The notes under the pieces were generated by a model. The model ran no database searches. It worked only from the letters and a program-made list of their open reading frames with translations, and was not told the origin of the DNA. Shown here piece by piece: positions 51,030 through 59,370 of a DNA stretch of 64,000 nucleotides. The stretch is from a bacterium. GTDB taxonomy: Bacteria > Planctomycetota > Planctomycetia > Planctomycetales > Planctomycetaceae. Location of the stretch: NCBI GenBank assembly GCA_016125225.1, contig WGME01000018.1:186001-250000 (forward strand). Direction: 5' to 3'. Both the position numbers and the translations under genes were made by a program. Positions within the stretch are counted from its first letter, which is position 1; the number at the start of each line of letters is the position of its first letter.

Positions 51030-52358
51030 ATGGATCACACGGCCCCTATGGAACGCCTGATCGACCTCACCGACCCCACGCTGAATGTCTTCCTCAATTT
51101 GACGGCCGAGGAAGCCCGGCAGCGGTTGGCCTCGGGGCGATCCGAACTGGTTCGCGAAATTGATGGCCAGTTCGCGATGGCCCACCGCTCAGGGAAAATC
51201 ATTCGGCTGGCCAGGTCGTTGGGACGGCCGTTGCGGTATTTCATCGCCAAGCGGGTCGCCGGGCCAGTGCTGATCGTCGCTGACCGCATGGACCAGATCG
51301 CCGACTATCTGAATGCCGAAGGTTTAGGCGATCAGTTCCATCCCAGCTACACGCGGATGGTGCCGGCTCATCACATCGTCGAAATCGCGCTCATCGGCTG
51401 TCCCGATCCGAACCCGACCTACATTCGCTTCTTCACCCCGGAGCGCAACCGCTGGTCGACCGATCTCGATGACATCGGCCGCCGCTATATCGGGGCATTA
51501 TCTGTCGAGATTCACCGTTGGCTCGACACGCTCAGCCCACGCGAACCCCTCGGCGTGTTGTTCTCCGGCGGGATCGACAGCGGTTCGGTCTTTGTCACCC
51601 TGTATCGTGCCCTGCTCCAACGGGGCGAATCACCGGCACGGCTCAAAGCCTTCACACTTGAGATTGATGCTCAGGGCGCCGACGCCGATCAGGCCCAGCA
51701 ATTCCTCGATGCTCTCGATCTGGGTTTCTTCCTCGAACGCATTAATGTCCCCGCTTCCGCCATCGATCTCGACGAAACCATTCGCGTGGTGGAAGACTAC
51801 AAGCCGCTCGATATTCAGGCGGCCGCGGCCGGGTTGGCGTTGTGCCGGGGCATCCGCGCCCGTTATCCCGAATGGAAGTGGTTGATTGATGGCGACGGCG
51901 GCGATGAGAACCTCAAAGATTATCCGATTGAAGAGAACCCGGAACTGACGATTCGGAGCGTCCTCAACAACCTGATGATCTATCAGGAGGGTTGGGGCGT
52001 CCACTCGATCAAACACTCGCTCACTTACTCCGGTGGTCAAAGTCGCGGTCATGTGCGGACCTATGCCCCGGCGGCGAGTTGCGGTTTCCGCGGATTCAGT
52101 CCGTATGCCTTGCCGAACGTGATTGAAGTCGCCGAAGGCATCCCGTTCATCGAACTGACAAACTGGGACCATGAGAAACTGTATGCCCTCAAAGGCGAAA
52201 TTGTGCGGCGGGGTGTGGAAGCGGTAACCGGCCTGACCATGCCAGTCTTTCCGAAGCGACGCTTTCAACACGGGGCCTTTAGCGAAACGGAAACCGCATC
52301 GCCGTTCCCCAGTCACCCGGCCGCTTATCGCCGCAAGTTCGAGAAATTATTCGCATAA
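51030..52358 (+). CDS. Asparagine synthetase-like protein lacking the glutaminase nucleophile
   Basis: A 442-residue protein from ATG 51030, chosen for its AGGGA site and because the longer frame runs into the divergent YggU gene. The N-terminal ~150 residues resemble the structural part of a class-II glutaminase domain (FLNLTAEEAR, DGQFAMAH), but there is no Cys after the start Met, so no ammonia from glutamine is expected. The synthetase half has the PP-loop FSGGIDSGS near 170 and GDGGDENL near 289, so ATP-dependent acyl-AMP chemistry is likely. Substrate unknown. The 3-dehydroquinate synthase gene follows on the same strand. Confidence 0.85.
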   Translation: MDHTAPMERLIDLTDPTLNVFLNLTAEEARQRLASGRSELVREIDGQFAMAHRSGKIIRLARSLGRPLRYFIAKRVAGPVLIVADRMDQIADYLNAEGLGDQFHPSYTRMVPAHHIVEIALIGCPDPNPTYIRFFTPERNRWSTDLDDIGRRYIGALSVEIHRWLDTLSPREPLGVLFSGGIDSGSVFVTLYRALLQRGESPARLKAFTLEIDAQGADADQAQQFLDALDLGFFLERINVPASAIDLDETIRVVEDYKPLDIQAAAAGLALCRGIRARYPEWKWLIDGDGGDENLKDYPIEENPELTIRSVLNNLMIYQEGWGVHSIKHSLTYSGGQSRGHVRTYAPAASCGFRGFSPYALPNVIEVAEGIPFIELTNWDHEKLYALKGEIVRRGVEAVTGLTMPVFPKRRFQHGAFSETETASPFPSHPAAYRRKFEKLFA

Positions 52359-52485
52359 TATCATGCGACACATGGTGCGTGTTGATGCTGCGGATTAACG
52401 AGACGCCAAGGGATTGCCATCCCTGGGCATCCGTGTTGTGTTCATGCATAAAACTTGAGAATCATCTACAGAGTGGGAGTTTTCG

Positions 52486-53622
52486 TTGACGATTGCCGAA
52501 CAAACCGTCTGTGTCAGTCTGGGGCCGCGGACCTATGAGATTCTGATTGGCCCCGAGTTGCTGCCGCGCACGGGCGAATTGATTTTCCGCTGGTATGTGC
52601 AACATGCCGGCAAGCCGCCGCAAAAGCCGCGCGGGCTGGTCGTGACGGATAGCAACGTCGGCCCGATCCATGGCGAAACCGTCCGCCGCAGCCTCGAAGC
52701 CGCTGGCTGGTCGATGGACCTGATTGCATTGCCGGCCGGTGAAGCCTCGAAATCTCTTGATGTCGTCACGCAGGTCTATGACCGTTTGATCGACCAACAG
52801 GCCGATCGTCAGACCACGATCTTTGCCGTCGGCGGCGGGGTCGTGGGTGATGCCGCCGGGTTCATTGCCTCGACTTACACACGCGGGGTCCCGTTCATCC
52901 AGATTCCGACCACGCTGCTGGCCGACGTTGATAGCTCCGTCGGTGGCAAGGTGGGCGTCAACCATCCCCGTGCGAAGAACATGATCGGTGCGTTCTATCA
53001 ACCGTTCGGCGTGTTGATCGATACCTCGGCTTTGGCAACGCTTCCCGATCGCGAATACCGCAGCGGTCTTGCCGAAGTGGTGAAGTATGGCGTGATCCTC
53101 GATGCGGAATTCTTTACGGAACTGGAAGCCCACGCCGACGCCTTGAATGTCCGCGATCCGGAATTCCTGGCGAAAGTGATCGCCCGCAGTTGCCGGTTGA
53201 AAGCCGACATCGTTGAGAAAGATGAATACGAACGGACCGGCTTACGGGCCATGCTCAATTATGGCCACACCTTCGCTCACGCCTTCGAAGCCCTGTGCGG
53301 TTATGGCGAACTGCTGCATGGCGAAGCGGTCTCCATCGGCATGGTCTGTGCCAGCCGGTTGGCCGAACGCCGGGGGTTGATTGACGCGTCGGTCACCCAA
53401 CGGCAAGTTGATCTGCTGACGAAACTGCAGCTACCGATCACGTTGCCCGCGCCCATCGGCTTCACCGCAGCCGATGCCATCGGTCGCATGCGGCTCGATA
53501 AAAAAGCCGTGGCCGGGCAATTGCGGTTCGTATTGCCGACCCGCATGGGCTATGTCGAAACCATCGCCAATGTCCCCGAAGCCGACGTCGCAACGGTCCT
53601 CGCCGAGATCAATGTGAGGTAA
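52486..53622 (+). CDS. aroB: 3-Dehydroquinate synthase
   Basis: A 378-residue enzyme starting at TTG 52486, with GTGGGAG upstream. VGGGVVGD (about 112-119), DSSVGGKVGVNH with KNMIG (about 150-168), LAEVVKYG near 195 and the zinc ligands in YGHTFAHAFE and HGEAVSIGM are all intact, so it should be active. It converts DAHP to 3-dehydroquinate, the second step of the shikimate pathway, using bound NAD and a divalent metal. An N-terminal FRWYVQHAG insert is a minor difference. It lies after the asparagine-synthetase-like gene; whether they cooperate is unknown. Confidence 0.95.
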   Translation: MTIAEQTVCVSLGPRTYEILIGPELLPRTGELIFRWYVQHAGKPPQKPRGLVVTDSNVGPIHGETVRRSLEAAGWSMDLIALPAGEASKSLDVVTQVYDRLIDQQADRQTTIFAVGGGVVGDAAGFIASTYTRGVPFIQIPTTLLADVDSSVGGKVGVNHPRAKNMIGAFYQPFGVLIDTSALATLPDREYRSGLAEVVKYGVILDAEFFTELEAHADALNVRDPEFLAKVIARSCRLKADIVEKDEYERTGLRAMLNYGHTFAHAFEALCGYGELLHGEAVSIGMVCASRLAERRGLIDASVTQRQVDLLTKLQLPITLPAPIGFTAADAIGRMRLDKKAVAGQLRFVLPTRMGYVETIANVPEADVATVLAEINVR

Positions 53623-53846
53623 TTCTTTATCGATTATGACGGCGAATCTTGATGGGTGACGGATGGAACCCAGTGAAGCTGCGAGTCATAGTCAGGTTGG
53701 GTAACAAAAGCGTCGAAGACTTATTATGATGGCTGCGTGTTAGACGCCGTGGTTTCTGCCCGGTGTTCACCCCCGATTCTGCCCTTGTCCCACCTGTTTT
53801 CATCCAGATCCCTAGCGGTCTGCGTGCTGGATTTGAGGATTTCACC

Positions 53847-54560
53847 ATGATGCTGCGTACCTGCGTTTTCGGTCTCTCTGCTGTCGCGATGTTGCTGGCT
53901 ACTGGCTCCGTGGAAGCGGGCGCGAAGCGTTGTGCCCCGTGTGCCACCACGACCAACAACTGCTGCTACGTCTTCCCGCTGACCTATCCGGAAGCGCTCA
54001 AGCGGGCTAAAGACGCCGATGTCGCTGAAGCCCAATTGCAAGAGTTGCAAGCACAATTGGCGAGTTTGCAGAAAGAACTCGAAGAGACGAAGTCGGCCCG
54101 CGACGCCGCCGAGAAGCTTGCCTCGGACATGACGACCAAGGCCAACGAGATGGAAGCCGAAGCGACCGCTGCCAAGAAGCGGGCCGCGAACCAGAAGAAA
54201 ATGGCCGACGCTGCCAAGGCGGAAGCCGAAGCCGCGAAGAAAGCCGAAGCAGAAGCCAAGGACGTTGCGGCCAAGAGCCAGGCGGCTGAGAAAGCTGCTG
54301 TTGAAGCCAAGGCCAAAGCCGAAGCCGAGACCAAGACTGCTACCGAAACCGCCACGGCTGCGAAGCAGGCTCAAGAAAAGGCCGAAGCTGAACTGACCGC
54401 CACGAAAAAGGCACTCGCCGACACCGAAGCCAAGCTGAAGGCGGCGACGAGCACGGAAGACGCCAAGAAAGAAGACACTCCGAAAGTCGAAGAGGAAAAG
54501 AAGGACGAGAAGACTCCGGAAGAACCCAAGCCGGAACCTGCTCCAGAAAAGGCCGAATAA
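53847..54560 (+). CDS. Secreted Ala/Lys/Glu-rich coiled-coil protein
   Basis: A 237-residue protein from ATG 53847 (or 53850), with TGAGGA just upstream. The upstream in-frame extension to 53763 lacks support. The signal peptide (about 5-24, ending in Val-Glu-Ala) is followed by a Cys-rich segment (KRCAPC, NNCCY), then a coiled coil of about 150 residues made almost only of Ala, Lys, Glu and Thr, and a charged Glu/Lys/Pro tail. It probably forms a long rod outside the membrane. A strong terminator follows. No family is recognised; the low-complexity composition makes homology searches unreliable. Confidence 0.82.
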   Translation: MMLRTCVFGLSAVAMLLATGSVEAGAKRCAPCATTTNNCCYVFPLTYPEALKRAKDADVAEAQLQELQAQLASLQKELEETKSARDAAEKLASDMTTKANEMEAEATAAKKRAANQKKMADAAKAEAEAAKKAEAEAKDVAAKSQAAEKAAVEAKAKAEAETKTATETATAAKQAQEKAEAELTATKKALADTEAKLKAATSTEDAKKEDTPKVEEEKKDEKTPEEPKPEPAPEKAE

Positions 54561-54592
54561 TCTTCTGCTCAACGAGATCTGATCAAACGAAA

Positions 54593-54620
54593 ACACCCCG
54601 CTGGAGATCCAGCGGGGTGT
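54593..54620 (+). terminator. Rho-independent terminator
   Basis: Twelve-base perfect arms, ACACCCCGCTGG and CCAGCGGGGTGT, with an AGAT loop, followed by six T. It ends the coiled-coil gene 30 bases after its stop. This is the best terminator in the window. Confidence 0.92.
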
Positions 54621-54678
54621 TTTTTATTGTCATTATCTCATGAAGCCCAAGGAACGCTTTCCATGGGTCTCTGTCAGA

Positions 54679-54906
54679 TCACACGGCGGCGGGTTCGCCC
54701 TTGCGGGTCTTGCGGTCCAGCAGTTCGACGAGGTGGCGGATTTCGCCCAACTCATCGCGACGCTGAATCTCGGCCTTCTCTTCGTCGCCCGATTTATCCT
54801 GCAGATCGCGAAACTCCATCATGCGGCTGCTGCGGACATACCGCAGGCCCTTCAGGAGAATATCACGCTGAAAATCGCTCAATTCGATGTGCAGAGGTTC
54901 GCTCAT
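54679..54906 (-). CDS. Small conserved-looking protein of unknown function
   Basis: A 75-residue acidic, helical protein (MSEPLHIELSDFQRDILLKG start). A GGAAG site lies about 13 bases before the ATG. A longer plus-strand frame (54640-55155) covers the same DNA, but its amino-acid content looks like antisense shadow and it has no good start. The phrase RDILLKGLRYVRSSR resembles small planctomycete proteins of unknown role. It has no signal peptide and no named domain. Confidence 0.65.
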   Translation of the reverse strand: MSEPLHIELSDFQRDILLKGLRYVRSSRMMEFRDLQDKSGDEEKAEIQRRDELGEIRHLVELLDRKTRKGEPAAV

Positions 54907-55432
54907 CGGTTGGTCTCTTCCACGGGAGGAGGCGAGGCAGCCACGGCAGCCTTACCGGACGTCTCGCTAATAAAAATGGTACCGATCCCCGGAGCCGGTC
55001 TCAAGCTGTCAAGGGCAAAATCTGTGCCGACCGGCCGAGGTTCCGCCCGCCCCGCGTTCCCGCACGAGCCGGGCCTCATCGCGATTTCCCGAAGAATTCC
55101 GGAGAAACACGCTGTCCCGCCCCCATCATCGAACCATTCCGGGTCAGGAATTTGACCGATCGGTCTCCGGCCGCGGACCCGTCACAGCCGCCCAACTCCC
55201 CCGCAATCGGCATTTTTTGCCGGGCAGGCGGGGTGACAGGCCGAGAAGGAGTAGAATCGCAGAGTTTGCGGAGAGACGCGGAGCAGAGATCGGGAAGTCC
55301 CCGGAAGTAAAAGCAGGCGGCGTTTCTGCCGTGAATACCGACCGCGCAAATCGGGAGGCTTGCTGACGGAGCGCCCCCGCCACCCTGCCGCAGGGCAGGC
55401 TCTTCAAGGCTTCCACTCCATGCCCTCGGCCA
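54907..55432. other. Gap with repeat, next to the exonuclease islet
   Basis: About 525 bases without a convincing gene. It contains the first 51-base direct repeat (55340-55390) and a GCAGGGCAGGC-rich stretch just after it. Composition is G/C-rich and then drops sharply where the exonuclease gene begins. Confidence 0.5.
55340..55390 (+). repeat. 51-bp direct repeat, left copy
   Basis: Matches 57321-57371 at 46 of 51 positions by eye. The core reads TCGGGAGGCTTGCTGACGG in both. It lies on the downstream side of the two-gene A/T-rich islet. Both copies are in the same orientation. Confidence 0.85.
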
Positions 55433-56683
55433 TCAATCAACATCAACACCGATCATCCGCCAGAAAACAGCATCTGCAAGAATACGAGTACCATATTGTC
55501 TCGCTTTCTTTGCCTTTCCGGACTGCGTATTTGGATCTGCTACCACGAGCAGATCGAGTTTTTTCGTCACATTACTGACTACATTCAACCCAGATTTCAT
55601 CGCGAGGGCTTCCGCAACGTCACGAGTAATTGTATGGCCACCGATTGTTGCTTGCAGTTCTCCAGTAAAGCACACACTCTGACCTGAAACGCTACTGTCA
55701 CTGTTTTTCGAGCTCTGAATACTGCGATTTACTCTTTCGAGTTGGCATGCTGCCCGTTCAAGTAGCAAATCAAGTGTATTGCAGTCGTGACCCAATAGTT
55801 GTGCTACTCGATGAAGATCGCGGCGCTCGGCATCTGAGATTATGCCATCCGCCAACGCTGCAACCGCAAGGTTGTTCAGGTAATGCGAATGCGCGTTACT
55901 CAGCTGTTCCTGAGACAAATGCCAAGCCGTTGCTGCCTCGACAAGAGCCTCTTCCTCATTTTGGTCAATTGTCCGATCTTCCAACACACGATCAATGAGC
56001 GCCATATATGCCAGAATATCCGGCGTTTTGGCATCAGTCTCATGATGTATCCTGGCTGCAATTCGCTGCAAGAATCGAGGATGTGCATCTTGCGCGACCT
56101 TCGCATGTTCTCGGCAGTAACAAGGTGTGTTTCGTGCCTGAATTTCGGGCCAACCCACATCATTTCTGCGATACTGATTGAGGATTGACGGATCTTCGCA
56201 GCAAAGTGAAGCGACAAGTTGTGCTGTCGCGCGTGCATCGGAAAGAGCGCGGTGCGGCATACCCTCGAAACTTATGCCAAGTTCTCTGCAGCAGGCTTGA
56301 AGGCTTCCCCTCCCAAATAATCGACATGTGCAAAGGAGCGGTATTTCTGGCAATTTGACACCGACCCGCTCATATTCGTGAACGAGAAAACGGCTGTCAA
56401 AGCTAATATTATGCCCTGCGATTACTGGAATTTTTGAGAGAATTGCAGCGATGTCACCAGCCACATCTTCAAATACCGGTGCCTGCAGAATATCGAGAGC
56501 CTGGATCTGATGAATACCTGTTGCACCCAAATCCCTGTTGGGATTTATCAGGGTTTCATACTCGAACTGAATTTCACCTTCAGAAGACATCACCACGATC
56601 CCAATCTCAACAATCCGATCGTGTCGCTTCGGAAAAAGCCCCGTGGTTTCCACGTCGATAACTGCGATGTAATCAGACAACAT
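55433..56683 (-). CDS. DEDDh exonuclease-TerB-BRCT protein
   Basis: A 416-residue protein. The N-terminal 3'-5' exonuclease domain (about 1-170) has DVETTG, GHNISFDSRF, and HRALSDA, giving the DEDDh residues. A helical middle (about 215-300) with DGIISDAERRDLHRVA resembles a TerB-like domain. The C-terminal BRCT domain (about 330-416) has FTGEL and VSNVTKKLDLLVVAD, the pattern seen in DnaQ-like and NAD-dependent ligase BRCT domains. It probably acts in DNA repair or defence against foreign DNA. Codon use is A/T-richer than most neighbours. The preceding minus-strand gene ends 10 bases upstream, and GAGG lies just before the ATG, so the two form one operon. Confidence 0.9.
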   Translation of the reverse strand: MLSDYIAVIDVETTGLFPKRHDRIVEIGIVVMSSEGEIQFEYETLINPNRDLGATGIHQIQALDILQAPVFEDVAGDIAAILSKIPVIAGHNISFDSRFLVHEYERVGVKLPEIPLLCTCRLFGRGSLQACCRELGISFEGMPHRALSDARATAQLVASLCCEDPSILNQYRRNDVGWPEIQARNTPCYCREHAKVAQDAHPRFLQRIAARIHHETDAKTPDILAYMALIDRVLEDRTIDQNEEEALVEAATAWHLSQEQLSNAHSHYLNNLAVAALADGIISDAERRDLHRVAQLLGHDCNTLDLLLERAACQLERVNRSIQSSKNSDSSVSGQSVCFTGELQATIGGHTITRDVAEALAMKSGLNVVSNVTKKLDLLVVADPNTQSGKAKKARQYGTRILADAVFWRMIGVDVD

Positions 56684-56693
56684 AACAAAAACC

Positions 56694-57146
56694 TCAAGCC
56701 GGCTTGTTGACTTGCCTCTCTACCTGTCGTTGAAATGCCATAGAAAGCAGTGCCAAGCGCCCTAATTCGTCATGACTACACTCCTCACGATCTCGCCTCA
56801 AAATCATGTAATCAATTAATCTGTCAAAATCTTTGTGCTGGGTAATCCTGTCAATTCTCTGGCCTGAATCCGGTGACAATTCTACAAATCTCCAAGCCAG
56901 GCGCTCATCGATTTTGGGCAACATTGTGTTGATCAAGTCCACCCATAAATCGACGTTTCGTTTGAATCGTTTTTCAGTTTCCGAATCGTCTTTCACCTTG
57001 CGTACTTTTCGCGATGGGTCAAAGTTTCGTCGGTAACGTGCTGGCAAGTCATCATCATCAGTGAAGTCAATAGCCAACCGATGGGCTGCTTTTGATACTC
57101 GTGGATCTACCGCTAACGAGTTCGTCGGACTACTTGCTGACATCAC
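56694..57146 (-). CDS. Unknown protein paired with the exonuclease gene
   Basis: A 150-residue protein, charged and helical (DDDDLPARYRR, FDPSRKVRKVKDDSETEKRFKRN). I recognise no domain; there is no signal peptide or membrane segment. It is A/T-rich like the exonuclease gene 10 bases downstream, with which it forms an apparent operon inside the islet bounded by the 51-base repeats. A partner or regulator of the exonuclease is a reasonable guess, nothing more. Confidence 0.75.
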   Translation of the reverse strand: MMSASSPTNSLAVDPRVSKAAHRLAIDFTDDDDLPARYRRNFDPSRKVRKVKDDSETEKRFKRNVDLWVDLINTMLPKIDERLAWRFVELSPDSGQRIDRITQHKDFDRLIDYMILRRDREECSHDELGRLALLSMAFQRQVERQVNKPA

Positions 57147-57561
57147 CCTTCCCCATTACTGGAGTCCACCCGCATCCTATTCAGTTAATTCGTAACTCAG
57201 AATAACCTTTCAGAGGAAGACGTCAACGGCGGTTATGCTTGTTCCACATTCCGCGTTCGGTTCCCCCCGCTCGCGGCAGGTGGCAGTGGCGCTCAGTGTG
57301 ACCGGAAGCCCTTGAAGACAGACCTCGCAAATCGGGAGGCTTGCTGACGGAGTACCCCCGCCGCTCTGCCGAAATTGATGCCAATTCTTTTGCGGCTTTG
57401 GTGCAACTTTGTGGTGCAATTGTTCTTCTTAGCGCGATCAGGAATGCCCGCCACTCGGCGGTGGTGGCTTTCTTATGAACCGGGGTTACTCTCCGCGACT
57501 CTCGGTGAACTCCGCGTTAAAATCTCCTTGAATCGATCATCAATCAATGAGGACCATGCCG
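57147..57561. other. Gap with right-hand repeat copy
   Basis: About 415 bases without a convincing gene, holding the promoter of the minus-strand islet operon and the second 51-base repeat. No clear promoter pair was found for the methyltransferase. Confidence 0.5.
57321..57371 (+). repeat. 51-bp direct repeat, right copy
   Basis: Second copy of the repeat at 55340-55390, same orientation, with five mismatches. Between the copies are exactly the two A/T-rich genes. Confidence 0.85.
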
Positions 57562-58242
57562 ATGTTGCCGCGGGTGTTGGAGCCGGAGGTGATGGACACC
57601 GCTGAAGAGGCGGAGGATTATGACCGCATGGATCACGGCACGGTCAATCAGACGTTCGTGGCGGACTTCCTCGCGGCAGTGGCCACACACGGCGTTGCCC
57701 TTGATGCTTCCATGCAGATCTTGGATGCCGGGACTGGGACGGCACTGATTCCCATTGTGCTGGTGCAAGCGGGTTGTGCGGCGCACATCGTCGCGGCGGA
57801 TGCCGCGGAAGAAATGCTGAAGCTGGCTGCCGTGAATATCGCACGAGCCGGGTTATCCTCGCAAATCACGCCGGTGCTGCGGGATTGCAAGGCGTTGCCG
57901 GAAGCGGATGGCACGTTGGCGGCCGTGATGTCGAACAGCATCATTCATCACATTCCCGAACCGTCGGCGGTCTTCGCGGAGTGTTGGCGGATTCTGCAAC
58001 CCGGCGGATTATTGTTCGTGCGTGATCTGGCGCGGCCAGAGTCTGCCGACGACGTCGAGCATCTCGTTCGCACTTACGCCGGTGCAGAATCGCTTCGGCA
58101 GCAGCAGCTCTTTCGACAATCCCTGCACGCGGCTTTGACCGCCGAGGAAATCGCGGAGATGCTGCAACCGTTGGGCATCGCGACAACTGCCGTGACAATG
58201 ACAAGCGATCGGCACTGGACGGTTTCGGCACGGAAGCCGTGA
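57562..58242 (+). CDS. Class I SAM-dependent methyltransferase
   Basis: A 226-residue protein from ATG 57562, chosen because GAGGA ends eight bases upstream; ATGs at 57547 and 57556 overlap or crowd that site. Motif I, ILDAGTGTALIPI, at about 52-64 binds S-adenosylmethionine; VAADAAEEML is motif II, and SNSIIHHIPEP with CWRILQPGGLLFVRD marks the later motifs. The substrate is unknown. The N-terminal RVLEPEVMD start is familiar from planctomycete methyltransferases. It stands alone between the islet and the convergent PDZ gene. Confidence 0.92.
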   Translation: MLPRVLEPEVMDTAEEAEDYDRMDHGTVNQTFVADFLAAVATHGVALDASMQILDAGTGTALIPIVLVQAGCAAHIVAADAAEEMLKLAAVNIARAGLSSQITPVLRDCKALPEADGTLAAVMSNSIIHHIPEPSAVFAECWRILQPGGLLFVRDLARPESADDVEHLVRTYAGAESLRQQQLFRQSLHAALTAEEIAEMLQPLGIATTAVTMTSDRHWTVSARKP

Positions 58243-58264
58243 TTTCTGCCACGACGGGGCAAGA

Positions 58265-59308
58265 TCAGGGAGCGACTGCTGTTTGCGATTCGATTTTTGG
58301 TTCTGATGGGGGGACACAATCGCACTCAGCAGTCAGATAGTCGCTGCCACAGCGCAGCACTACAGAATTCTTTGCATTCCTCCAACCAATTTCCATTTCG
58401 ATCAGATCTCCCGCAGAGTGGCGGGCTAAAACTTCGTCGACATCACGCAAAGTCGAAATGGGCCGTTGTTCGATGCGCAGCAAACGGTTGCCCGGTTGTA
58501 GACCTGCTCGCGCAGCCGGGCCGTCTGGGACCACATGGCTGATGACCAGGGCATCACTCGCGGGATTGGGATCGAACGCCATGCCCAGACAGGGAGCACT
58601 CGGAAATCGGGCATGCAGACTGCGACGGGTGACGACCAGTTCACGAAGGGCGGCTTCCGTGACGGGCGCATCGGCCGTGACATACAACGAGACAAGTCGC
58701 CCCGGATGCAACCGCAAAACCTGCTTCAGGCCCGCATCGCCGCCTGTCCAAGTTTGATTGATCACAATTTTGTACTGATCCAGCGAGCTACCCGAGTTCA
58801 TGAAGGCTGCAGGAACGCCCAATATTTTTGGATCAGACTGATCCTCGACGAGAATGCCTCCATCCCGTACGAACTGAGTGGCGGCCCGCGCATGCCGCAG
58901 GGCAGAGTTCCGGAACAACACGCGAAAGGCATCGTTGGCGATGTGGAATTCGGGAGAACGGCCCAATTCTTCGAGGGCGGCTTCTGCGGCTTCCGATGTC
59001 GCGAGGTCATCCGAGAGCAGAAATTCCTCCAACACGCTGCAGATCATCCGCCGATGATACCGACGCACTTCCTGAGCGCGAGCCACCAGCGTGGGAATCA
59101 CCACCGTTCCTCGCGAGACCAGTTGACGCCAGGCATCCTGCTCAACGGCTTCGCTGTCATTCGAGAGAAGATTGACCAGCTCTAATGTCGCGGGTCCATG
59201 GTCTTTTCGAGACGAGGCTTCCGGTGGCGTCGGCATCCAGGCGACATAGACCACCAAGCCGGCCAGTCCCAACCAGAGCAGACTGCGGATTGACAGGAAG
59301 CGTCGCAT
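58265..59308 (-). CDS. Membrane-anchored PDZ-domain protein
   Basis: About 347 residues from ATG 59308, placed right before the hydrophobic anchor (MRRFLSIRSLLWLGLAGLVVY); an in-frame ATG at 59332 would add eight residues. The middle part (about 30-230) is helical, recalling HEAT-like repeats (LVSRGTVVIPTLVARAQEV). The C-terminal PDZ domain, about 230-320, has a GLQPGNRLLRIEQRPI core. It probably binds protein C-termini outside the membrane; no protease domain is present. It lies downstream of the P-type ATPase gene on the same strand with a 60-base gap, suggesting cotranscription. Confidence 0.8.
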   Translation of the reverse strand: MRRFLSIRSLLWLGLAGLVVYVAWMPTPPEASSRKDHGPATLELVNLLSNDSEAVEQDAWRQLVSRGTVVIPTLVARAQEVRRYHRRMICSVLEEFLLSDDLATSEAAEAALEELGRSPEFHIANDAFRVLFRNSALRHARAATQFVRDGGILVEDQSDPKILGVPAAFMNSGSSLDQYKIVINQTWTGGDAGLKQVLRLHPGRLVSLYVTADAPVTEAALRELVVTRRSLHARFPSAPCLGMAFDPNPASDALVISHVVPDGPAARAGLQPGNRLLRIEQRPISTLRDVDEVLARHSAGDLIEMEIGWRNAKNSVVLRCGSDYLTAECDCVPPSEPKIESQTAVAP

Positions 59309-59370
59309 GGCGGCATCCCGAGGCGAGCCCATTGATCAGAGTGACATCCAAGACGACTAAATTCAGCCTA

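Noticed and set aside
54640-55155. 171-codon plus-strand frame after the terminator
   Set aside because: It has no ribosome site, its residues resemble shadow sequence, and the 75-residue minus-strand gene explains the first half better.
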